The translations under genes were made by a program, and so were the position numbers. From Terrimicrobium sacchariphilum (GTDB lineage Bacteria; Verrucomicrobiota; Verrucomicrobiia; Chthoniobacterales; Terrimicrobiaceae): a stretch of 64,000 bases of DNA. The stretch's first letter is position 1. Every line of letters starts with the position of its first letter. The stretch is from NCBI RefSeq assembly GCF_001613545.1, contig NZ_BDCO01000002.1, positions 2,728,001 through 2,792,000 on the forward strand. The letters run 5' to 3'. Positions 36,199 through 43,733 of the stretch are shown in pieces. The notes under the pieces were generated by a model. The model was not told the origin of the DNA and searched no databases. It was given only the letters and a program-made list of their open reading frames with translations.

Positions 36199-37434
36199 AT
36201 GGACGCAGCCCTCTCTTTGGGAGATTTTCTTCGTGTGGCTGTCGAAAATCCCAAAATCGAGACCCCGGACCTCATCGATGCGGCGCGCGCGCTGCGTTCG
36301 AAAAGCGGTTTTGTGTGCCTTGAGGATGGCATGCCCGGTCCCCAGTCGTTTTCGCTCCTGGCAGCGGAACCCGATCTGGTAATGTCAGGAAATCTGGAGT
36401 CGTGGTCCGATTTTGAGGCGGAACTCTCCCGGCGGGCCGCTCCATCTGCTGACCTCGGGATACCGACCGGCGCCGCCATTGGCTGGGTCGGGTTTGATGG
36501 CAGCTATCGCTTTGGATTCTATGACCAGCCATCGATCTATCACCATGGTCGGGGGGTCTGGCTGACCAATCCGCCGGCAGAGGAGACTTTCACCCCCACT
36601 GGGTTCTCTCGTCCCGAGTGGCGGCACCTGATCGGGCGCGACGAGTTTGTCTCGATGGTGACCCGGGCCAAGGACTACATCGCTGCGGGCGATATTTATC
36701 AGGTCTGCCTGGCGCAGGCTCTTGAGTGCGATTTTGCCGGGGACCCATGGGAGTATTACGAATCCCTGCGCCATCACTCCCCCGCCCCCTACTCCGCCTT
36801 TCTCGATCTGGGAGATTGCCAGGTCGTCTCCGCCTCGCCCGAGTGTTTCCTGCGTATGAACGGGAGGCGCATCATCACCCGCCCGATCAAAGGCACCCGG
36901 CCTCGCCGCATGGATCAGCAGCTCGACCAGCGCAACGCTTACGACCTGCTTACCTCTCCCAAGGAAATCGCCGAGCTTGTCATGATCACAGACCTTGAGC
37001 GCAACGATCTCGGACGGGTCTGCGACTACGGCAGCGTGAGCGTGCCGGAACTGCTCAAGCTCGAGAGCTTTCAGCACGTGCATCACCTCGTCTCGACCGT
37101 GCATGGGATCCTGCGCGAGGATGTCAGCCAGCCAGCCGCGCTACGGGAGTGTTTCCCCGGCGGCTCGATCTCGGGTGCACCCAAAAAGCGAGCTCTGGAG
37201 ATCATTGCGGAACTCGAACCGCACCCTCGAGGCATCTACACAGGTGCAATCGGGTACTTCGGCTACAACGGGGAGAGTCAATTCTCCATCGCCATCCGCA
37301 CGGCGGTCTTTGAAAATGGACGCGGCAGTTTTCACTCTGGAGCCGGGATCGTGGCTGATTCCGAACCGGAGGCCGAATGGCAGGAAACGCTCGACAAGGC
37401 AGCAACTCTCCTGCTGCCCGCAGAGGGTCGCTGA
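36199..37434 (+). CDS. pabB: Aminodeoxychorismate synthase component I
   Basis: The 411-residue chorismate-binding enzyme makes 4-amino-4-deoxychorismate for folate. It has GDIYQVCLAQ, SPECFLRMNGRRIITRPIKGTRPRR, ERNDLGRVCDYGSV, FPGGSISGAPKKRA and GAGIVADSEPEAEW. The PIKGT lysine is the residue that distinguishes PabB from anthranilate synthase TrpE (PIAGT), so PabB is favoured. No pabA or pabC is alongside. The next gene, an SMR transporter, begins 111 bases later behind a riboswitch and is not part of the same function. Confidence 0.9.
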   Translation: MDAALSLGDFLRVAVENPKIETPDLIDAARALRSKSGFVCLEDGMPGPQSFSLLAAEPDLVMSGNLESWSDFEAELSRRAAPSADLGIPTGAAIGWVGFDGSYRFGFYDQPSIYHHGRGVWLTNPPAEETFTPTGFSRPEWRHLIGRDEFVSMVTRAKDYIAAGDIYQVCLAQALECDFAGDPWEYYESLRHHSPAPYSAFLDLGDCQVVSASPECFLRMNGRRIITRPIKGTRPRRMDQQLDQRNAYDLLTSPKEIAELVMITDLERNDLGRVCDYGSVSVPELLKLESFQHVHHLVSTVHGILREDVSQPAALRECFPGGSISGAPKKRALEIIAELEPHPRGIYTGAIGYFGYNGESQFSIAIRTAVFENGRGSFHSGAGIVADSEPEAEWQETLDKAATLLLPAEGR

Positions 37435-37492
37435 CTCACACAGAGGGGAATCGATTTGACCCCGAGGCGGAGAAAAGCTACCTTCCGCCCTT

Positions 37493-37532
37493 GAGAGGAC
37501 GACCTCTCCTGAACCGCACACGGGACGGCCCG
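37493..37532 (+). promoter_or_regulatory. Guanidine-II (mini-ykkC) riboswitch
   Basis: Two small hairpins carry identical-type tetraloops: GAGAGG-ACGA-CCTCTC (37493-37508) and CGGG-ACGG-CCCG (37521-37532), joined by a 12-base linker. Both loops fit ACGR closed by GG/CC, the defining feature of the guanidine-II class. It ends 13 bases before the start of an SMR/Gdx gene, the expected target. Binding of guanidinium is expected to turn the gene on. Confidence 0.9.
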
Positions 37533-37545
37533 GATCATAAATCTT

Positions 37546-37863
37546 ATGAACTGGGTATACCTGACACTCGCGGCATTTTTTGAAATCGGCTGGGCCGTCG
37601 GCCTGAAGTATAGCGATGGGTTCCGGCGTCCGCTCGCCTCGACCATCACCTTCCTCTGCCTCCTGCTAAGCATCTCACTGCTCGGCATGGCTGCGCGCTC
37701 GCTGCCCATCGGGACGGCCTATGCGATCTGGACGGGACTCGGAGCGGCAGGGACGTTTCTTTGCGGTTCGCTATTGCTCGGTGACACACTGTCTCCGCTC
37801 AAGCTGGCCTGCATCTCCCTGATCCTGCTCGGCGTGATCGGCCTCAAGCTCGCTCCTCATTAG
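37546..37863 (+). CDS. gdx: SMR-family guanidinium exporter (Gdx/SugE type)
   Basis: 105 residues with four transmembrane helices. SMR features: MNWVYLTLAAFFEIGWAVGLKYSDGF with the essential Glu13 in helix 1, the IGTAYAIWTGLGAAGT segment and the LLLGDTLSPLKL loop. The AYAIWTG/GAAGTFL pattern is that of SugE/Gdx rather than EmrE. The guanidine-II riboswitch just upstream indicates that it exports guanidinium in exchange for protons. A broad drug-efflux role is less likely. Confidence 0.92.
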   Translation: MNWVYLTLAAFFEIGWAVGLKYSDGFRRPLASTITFLCLLLSISLLGMAARSLPIGTAYAIWTGLGAAGTFLCGSLLLGDTLSPLKLACISLILLGVIGLKLAPH

Positions 37864-38080
37864 CATGGTCCGAATACCGATGTTGAGCTGATCGGTGGAA
37901 GCGCCTCCGCGAGCGGTGGTCGCAGATTCATCCCGTCTGCCCTGAGTATCATGCGATCGCCCGTGCAACGGGCGTCTCTGCAATGCCGGAACGGTGAGCG
38001 AACCCTTGGGCTTGCCTGCCGTGCGCCTCCTGAGGGCGCCGAACCCAGCCCCGCCTATTCCGATGAGCTCGCAGTGGCGA
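37864..38080. other. Intergenic region with several GC-rich hairpins, no gene recognised
   Basis: The convergent gap between gdx and bcsC holds short stems such as GCCCGT-GCA-ACGGGC (around 37965-37979) and GCGCC-GGCGC (around 38027-38043). I checked for SRP, 6S, tmRNA and common riboswitch motifs on both strands and found none. Termination sites for both genes probably lie here. Confidence 0.4.
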
Positions 38081-40198
38081 CTATTGGAAGAGGTCGAAGC
38101 CGATCAGGTCGGTACGGAGGAGGCCCTTGCGGCGATCAAAGAAGTAGCGACCCCAGATGTAGATGCCGCCTTCGTTGTAATCCGCCGTGATGTTGTAGTT
38201 CAGACTGCCGCCGATCATCCAGTTGGGATCGATCAGGTAACCGCCCTGGAGCTGGATGAGGCCGATACCAGTGGTCGACTCCTGCGAGTCAAACTCCTGG
38301 CCGTCGTCGTCCAGCGGGAAATACGGAGAGGCGTCCTGCTTGTTGTTCTGAATACCTGCGCCGACGCTGCCGGCGGCGAGCCAGCGCTTGCCTTCCTCGG
38401 TGAGGAACTGGGCCTGGATGACACCCTGCAGGAGGTACTGCGGGCTGAAGTAACCGCCGTTACCATAGGTGAAGTGGTTCTGGTTATTATCGAACTGCTC
38501 GTAGGACAGGGCGAAGCCGATGGTGAAGTACTCGTAGCCCGGCATGTCGAGCAGGTGAGCAAAGGCGGCTGTACCGTAAAGGTGGGTGTTGTCCTCGACA
38601 TTCGTGCCGTCGATCGTGCCGTAACCTCCCTTGAGGTAGATCGTATTGTCCTCGCCGACGGAGTGGAAGAACTGGAGGTTGCCACCGGTCTCCTGCACTC
38701 GGCCCCATTGATTGCCCGTATACGGATCGACGATACCAACCCAGGAGAGCATGCTTTCCTTGATCGACTTGGAATAAATTTCACCCTGGACGTAGCCGCT
38801 GTTGCTGCGCCAGATGAGGCCAGCGCTGCCAGTCGGGCGACTCTGGAGCGGACCATTGATCGGCGTGGTACCGAGCTGAATGTACCAGCTGATCCAGTCC
38901 TGATACTCCAGGCGGACATTGAACTCCCAGAGGTCGTCTTCGCTCGTGGTCGGCTGATAATTATAGGGTGTGTAAACCGGCGGCGGAGTGCCGACCTGAG
39001 CGCCATTGGGCAGGTCGCCGCTGTTCAGGCTCAGGTGCGTGAGAGCTGCGCTGAGCATAAACTTGTTGGCCGGAAACACCTGGGCCTGAATGACTGGAAA
39101 TGTAACGACCTCCAACTGGCCCTCGCCCGCGGAACCCGACTTCGTGCGATACCCGAAGCCTGCGGCAATGCTCGGCTTGTTCAGGTTTTGCAGCACGGGG
39201 TAAACCTTTGCCCCACCTGAGTCGGCGGCGGCGCGGAAGAGGTTGGCGGACATGTAGCTCTTTGCGTCGTACGTGTAGTACATGTCGCGGAGCGGGCCAC
39301 CCGCGCCCGAGAGTGTATCGAGCTTGTCGTAGGCCTTGGTCTTGGAATATGCGGCGTAGGCGCCTTGAGCGGAAACGCGGTCAGGCGAGTTGCGATAGAG
39401 CTTCTGGAAAAGCTCGGCTGACTGCTCGTATTGCTTGGTGTAGTAAAGATCCCACGCGACAATGATCTGCTCATTGCGACTGAGGGGACGCATGGCGCCC
39501 GCCTTGTTGAAGTACTGAAGGCTGTCGTCGTACTGCTTGTTCTCGTAAGCCTCGGTACCCCGTCGGGAGTAAATGTCTCCTAGCAGCGTCTTCATCTTGG
39601 GATAGCTGTTGACGCGGAAATTGGCGATGGCTTCCGCCGAGGAGAGATCCCCTTCCCGGAATTTGGAGAGCGCCAGACCATAGGCCGCCTCGCCGGAGCT
39701 GGAGTTCCACTCGAGAGCCTGGTTGAACCACATGCCGGCGGAGGAATATTCGTTGCGGTTGAAGTACGCCCAACCGAGTTGGGTCGCCGTGGCGGAACTC
39801 CTTGTGGTGCTCGCTTCGTTGGCAAGCTGGCTGATCTGCGCCGTGGAAAGAGTCTGCGGCGTGGGCGACGTGCGTCTCACCGGAGTGGGAGTCGGCTGAG
39901 CCCTGGTCACCGGCTTTGCCACCGGGATGGCCTGCGGAATGATGTCCACCGTCTCGCCCGTCGCCTGTACCGCCGGGGCTGGCAGGTCGCTCGGGATAAA
40001 CATCGTCGGCGTCGCAGCTGCGGCCGGAGTCGGCACCGGGGTCGGAGTCGGGGCTCCGGGCCTGACGGGAACGAAAAGGGACGGCGTGCTGGTGGGAGCC
40101 GGAGCGCTGATATCCGGCGGCGGCTGCTCACCAAAAAACGGCTGAGCGACCGTCTTCTCGAATGCGAGAACGGAAATGCTCAATGCAACCAGACGCAT
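38081..40198 (-). CDS. bcsC: Cellulose synthase outer-membrane channel, BcsC-type
   Basis: About 705 residues from the ATG at 40198 (an ATG at 40252 would overlap bcsZ). Layout: signal-like N-terminus, a Pro/Thr/Ala-rich spacer (to about 120), TPR-like helical repeats (about 130-330), then a C-terminal outer-membrane beta-barrel with long aromatic/glycine strands ending DLIGFDLFQ. The BcsC barrel domain exports the cellulose chain, and the TPR part reaches the peptidoglycan. It is shorter than E. coli BcsC (about 1150), with fewer TPRs. It is last in the bcs operon, 31 bases after bcsZ. Confidence 0.86.
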   Translation of the reverse strand: MRLVALSISVLAFEKTVAQPFFGEQPPPDISAPAPTSTPSLFVPVRPGAPTPTPVPTPAAAATPTMFIPSDLPAPAVQATGETVDIIPQAIPVAKPVTRAQPTPTPVRRTSPTPQTLSTAQISQLANEASTTRSSATATQLGWAYFNRNEYSSAGMWFNQALEWNSSSGEAAYGLALSKFREGDLSSAEAIANFRVNSYPKMKTLLGDIYSRRGTEAYENKQYDDSLQYFNKAGAMRPLSRNEQIIVAWDLYYTKQYEQSAELFQKLYRNSPDRVSAQGAYAAYSKTKAYDKLDTLSGAGGPLRDMYYTYDAKSYMSANLFRAAADSGGAKVYPVLQNLNKPSIAAGFGYRTKSGSAGEGQLEVVTFPVIQAQVFPANKFMLSAALTHLSLNSGDLPNGAQVGTPPPVYTPYNYQPTTSEDDLWEFNVRLEYQDWISWYIQLGTTPINGPLQSRPTGSAGLIWRSNSGYVQGEIYSKSIKESMLSWVGIVDPYTGNQWGRVQETGGNLQFFHSVGEDNTIYLKGGYGTIDGTNVEDNTHLYGTAAFAHLLDMPGYEYFTIGFALSYEQFDNNQNHFTYGNGGYFSPQYLLQGVIQAQFLTEEGKRWLAAGSVGAGIQNNKQDASPYFPLDDDGQEFDSQESTTGIGLIQLQGGYLIDPNWMIGGSLNYNITADYNEGGIYIWGRYFFDRRKGLLRTDLIGFDLFQ

Positions 40199-40229
40199 AG
40201 CGCCTGAGGCAATAACTCTGGTGTTGTAT

Positions 40230-41351
40230 CTATTTGGTCGCAAAGGACTCACGGACTGCGATCTTGGTCAGGATGGAAAGGCTGGCAGAGAAGTACGGCT
40301 CCTCCTTCGTTACCGCAGGAAGCGCCCGAACTGTCAAGCTCCCTTTGGACGCGCAGGCGATGGTGTAGGCGGCTATTGACTTCATCCCAGGCAACGCCGG
40401 ATAGGGTCCAAAAGAATCGTCTTTCAGATTTACCGTCGCGGGCATGTGATCCGGGAGCAGAGGCTTCCAAAAGTCGGCAAAGGATACCAGCAATGGCGAG
40501 TTTTTTTGCGCCCAGGCAAGGTGGAGCGGCACACGAACGGCATTGTAGCCAAAATCGGGTGGGAACTTGGTAGATATCTGGAGCTCACTCCCCGTGGCGA
40601 AGAGCCAGTCCGGGGTGAGCTTCCATTTACCGAAAGCCCCCTTTTCGACAAGCGATCTTCCGTCGGCGGCGACCTTGGTCCAGGGCGTGCCGGGGAAGGC
40701 CGCAGCTATCTCATCCAGAGCGGGAAAAATGTAGTACGAGGGATTCAGCGTGGCTCCATCATCCGCCCAGAAACCATCGGTGCCGGGCAGGAGGATCGTC
40801 TTGCCCTCGTAGTCCTTGAGATCAAGACGGGCGAGGTCCACCAGGATCTGGGCGGCGGCCTGCTGGTACTTGTAGTCATTCCAAACCTTGGAGGCACGAA
40901 TGAGCGCCCAGGCTACGAGGAGGTCGCCGTCGCTGGCGTTGTTGGTATCTGTAACTGCGCCGCCATGGTCAGCTCCAGGCAACGGCGTGCCGTTTTGATC
41001 CTCGATCGGCTTGGCTCCGGGCTTCCACTGCCAGGCGAGGAGCTTGTCGGAGGGGCGTACCTGGAGGTTTTGCTGGGTCCAGTTCCAGATGCGGTCAAAG
41101 GCTGCACGGTCCTGATAGGCCGCGGCAATGACAAGGCCATACCCCTGCCCTTCGCTATGGCTGACATTCTCGTTGCCAGTGTCGATGACGCGGCCGTCGG
41201 CACTGATGAAGTTTCGCTGGTAGATCTCCCAGTCGGCCTTGCGCAGTCCGTAGGGGTTGAGAAAATCCAGCACGAAGGAGGTCAGCTTGAAGCCGAAGAC
41301 GAGTGCGAAAATCGCACTAAGGCTGAGGATGACCGCCCATTTCGCTCTCAT
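40230..41351 (-). CDS. bcsZ: Periplasmic endo-beta-1,4-glucanase, GH8 (BcsZ)
   Basis: 373 residues with an N-terminal signal/anchor helix (AVILSLSAIFALVFGF). GH8 features: NVSHSEGQGYGLVIA with the catalytic acid Glu, TDTNNASDGDLLVAWALIRA with the catalytic Asp, and DGFWADDGATLNPSYYIFPALD. BcsZ trims or releases cellulose during secretion. Its ATG overlaps the bcsB stop by one base and bcsC follows, the classical bcsABZC order. Confidence 0.93.
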   Translation of the reverse strand: MRAKWAVILSLSAIFALVFGFKLTSFVLDFLNPYGLRKADWEIYQRNFISADGRVIDTGNENVSHSEGQGYGLVIAAAYQDRAAFDRIWNWTQQNLQVRPSDKLLAWQWKPGAKPIEDQNGTPLPGADHGGAVTDTNNASDGDLLVAWALIRASKVWNDYKYQQAAAQILVDLARLDLKDYEGKTILLPGTDGFWADDGATLNPSYYIFPALDEIAAAFPGTPWTKVAADGRSLVEKGAFGKWKLTPDWLFATGSELQISTKFPPDFGYNAVRVPLHLAWAQKNSPLLVSFADFWKPLLPDHMPATVNLKDDSFGPYPALPGMKSIAAYTIACASKGSLTVRALPAVTKEEPYFSASLSILTKIAVRESFATK

Positions 41352-43726
41352 CAGGCATCGGATTCATTGTCTTCCGCTCCGAGCTTCTCACCGCGACGCC
41401 GCAGCACAGTGCGCACGCCGAGAGCGATCAGCAGGATGAGAATGATAAGGATCGGGGCAAAGAGCCATGGGCTCTGCTGCATGTTGGTGCCGACGCGGGT
41501 GACGACGGAGGTCGACTTGTAGATGAAGTCGGGTCCCACCTTGGCCACGGCGAGAGAATCCGGCTGGGAGTTCCAAACCGCGAGGTCGCCCGCGAGGTTG
41601 TCCCATACGCTGCGGTCCTGCAGGGCATTCATGCCGGAAAGCAGGTTGGTAGCGCTGCCCGCTGTCACGATGGTGATCGGGTAGCCGACGGCGGTGGGCG
41701 ACTCAAATTGCACGGCGACCGTATCCTCGATCATGTCGGCAGCCATCGTCATCTCGGCGGTCTTCGGAGGTTCCGGCTCCGCTTTCTCCGAAGGCGTGCC
41801 GCGGATCTTTTCCACGAACTCCTCGATCGGCGAGGTAGCGAGACGCTCCGGCTTGGGGCTGACGCTCACGAGGTAGCGCATCTTGCCCACTTGCAAAGGA
41901 GAGACCGGGGCGCGGGCGACGATATCCTCGGGGATCTGGTCGCGAGCGCCGACTACGAGGAGGTTTTTGCGGATGTTGCGGCCCGGGGGCTTGAAGCCGA
42001 CCTCGAGGCGATGGAGGAGAGCACCGGAGATCTGGGACATCTTGCCGAGAAGCGTCCAGGCGGCGGTGACGGTCTCCATATCGCGACCGGCGACAAAGAG
42101 CGCTGTTTCCGCACCGTCCGGCGAGCCAGAGTACGGGAAAGCCGTCTGGGAGAAGAGTCCCAGGCTCGGAAGGCGGCACTTGCGCAGAGCGCGCGGAAAG
42201 ACAAAGAGAGAATCGTCGTAGAGGGTGAACACCAGATTCTCCTCCTGGATCATCTGGCACTTGCCGGTCACGAGCGGCACCATTACGGGAGTGAGCTCCA
42301 CCACGTTGCGCCCAGGCTGGAAGGAGATCATCGGCAGATACAGGCGATGATCGGAGTGCATCGAGCCATTCGGGTCACGCAGGCGGATGGCCTTCTGGAA
42401 CTGGCCATTGACGAAGACGTTGAAAACCGAGTCATCACGGAACGCAGCGCCGTAGGTGAAATGCAGGCGGAGTTCGGCATTGGCGCCATCATCCTTGGAG
42501 ATGTCGCCGGGCATGTAAATCGGCACGGAATAGCCGCCTGCGTTCCAGCCGCGGATCGTCTGCTGCTTGTACCCGAGCTGGCGGAAGCTGTATATGCCCG
42601 GCATCTGCAAGGGAGCGTTGCGGATATAGGCAGGCTCCTGCGGCAGGGTGAGCTGATCGACGATGGCGTACTGCGAGTCGGGCAACGGATAGTTCACCAG
42701 ACCAAAGGCCAGCGCGGTCTGGCTGACCTCCCGCTCGTCGCGACCACTGATGATGATCATGCAATGCGTGGGATCACCCGGCAGGGCCTTGATCGCAAGG
42801 AAGCTGCCATTGACTGATCCAATCTCCGTTGCGGTGAGATAGCCGGAAAGCTCCGTCATCGTGCCGATCACGATATTGTCCATGCCAGCACGCAGGGCAT
42901 TGGCCGTCATGACGCGGAAGGGCTGATAGTTCAGCGCGAGTGCGACGCCCTGGGTCACGATGCCGCCCCAGGCGAGCTGGAGGTCAGTCATCTGGCTAGA
43001 ACCCGGGAAGCAGACGTTGAACTGGTAGGGATTCCACAGCTTCTCATCCACCCACCAGCGGAGATAGGAGAGGCGCTGAGGGACATCCCGCCACTCGGCC
43101 ACGGCAGAGAGGTAAGAGGTGTCGGGATTGATTTCGGTGAAAAGCTCAGGAGCGCCTGGGTCTTCGCACTGGTTCGTGTAGTGCTGGGCGACGATAAACT
43201 GGAGGCGGTTGAATCCGGTCTTGAGCAGTTCCAGCGGGATGCCCATCTCCACGGAGTTGAAGGGCCGGTTGCGGTCGAGCCGGTACTGGGCGACGATGAC
43301 ATCGTTCACCACCACGCGGAGGACGGAACGCTCGGTGAGCAGAGCGATCGAGTTGGTGAAATCGAGATTCAGCGTGCAGGATTTGAACTTCAGTCGAGCG
43401 CTGACGGGGACAAAGATCGTATAGATGCTCGAGGCATTGCGAAGCATGAGGGGCGAGTCGAGCGCGATGAGCTTGCGAATGGGCAGGCGCATCGTCTCCT
43501 CACGCGGAGTCGTGCGCTCGGGCAGCGGGAGCTTGGCGGCACCGGCTGGAGCCGTACGCTGAAAGACCGACGATCCCGGAGTCGGCAGCGCCAGTGCGGC
43601 AGGAGCGACCGTGGGAGCGGCGACAGCTTGCTGCTGCGCGGACATGGGCGCGATCGAACTGACCAGAACGGCCAGAGCGAGGAGCAGACTCTGCGGCAGG
43701 TGGAGGTGGCGCATCATATCTTTCAT
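41351..43726 (-). CDS. bcsB: Cellulose synthase periplasmic subunit BcsB
   Basis: 791 residues from the ATG at 43726, seven bases after bcsA; an ATG at 43795 would overlap it. Signal peptide at the N-terminus (LLLALAVLVSSIAP). Large periplasmic region with paired carbohydrate-binding and flavodoxin-like domains typical of BcsB (NDVIVAQYRLDRN, FPGSSQMTDLQLAWGG, MYMPGDISKDD-like segment, LTPVMVPLVTGKC). A single C-terminal helix (WLFAPILIILILLIALGV) anchors it beside BcsA. It guides the glucan chain through the periplasm. Confidence 0.93.
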   Translation of the reverse strand: MKDMMRHLHLPQSLLLALAVLVSSIAPMSAQQQAVAAPTVAPAALALPTPGSSVFQRTAPAGAAKLPLPERTTPREETMRLPIRKLIALDSPLMLRNASSIYTIFVPVSARLKFKSCTLNLDFTNSIALLTERSVLRVVVNDVIVAQYRLDRNRPFNSVEMGIPLELLKTGFNRLQFIVAQHYTNQCEDPGAPELFTEINPDTSYLSAVAEWRDVPQRLSYLRWWVDEKLWNPYQFNVCFPGSSQMTDLQLAWGGIVTQGVALALNYQPFRVMTANALRAGMDNIVIGTMTELSGYLTATEIGSVNGSFLAIKALPGDPTHCMIIISGRDEREVSQTALAFGLVNYPLPDSQYAIVDQLTLPQEPAYIRNAPLQMPGIYSFRQLGYKQQTIRGWNAGGYSVPIYMPGDISKDDGANAELRLHFTYGAAFRDDSVFNVFVNGQFQKAIRLRDPNGSMHSDHRLYLPMISFQPGRNVVELTPVMVPLVTGKCQMIQEENLVFTLYDDSLFVFPRALRKCRLPSLGLFSQTAFPYSGSPDGAETALFVAGRDMETVTAAWTLLGKMSQISGALLHRLEVGFKPPGRNIRKNLLVVGARDQIPEDIVARAPVSPLQVGKMRYLVSVSPKPERLATSPIEEFVEKIRGTPSEKAEPEPPKTAEMTMAADMIEDTVAVQFESPTAVGYPITIVTAGSATNLLSGMNALQDRSVWDNLAGDLAVWNSQPDSLAVAKVGPDFIYKSTSVVTRVGTNMQQSPWLFAPILIILILLIALGVRTVLRRRGEKLGAEDNESDA

Positions 43727-43733
43727 AGGGCAG

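Noticed and set aside
35604-36323. Gly/Ala/Asp/Ser-rich plus-strand frame
   Set aside because: It is the reverse complement of the Pro/Ala/Ser/Glu repeat tract of the secreted protein, not a separate gene.
37864-38080. SRP RNA, 6S RNA or tmRNA in the gdx-bcsC gap
   Set aside because: Diagnostic motifs (GGAAGG-type SRP loop, 6S closing stems, tmRNA acceptor end) were looked for on both strands and not found.
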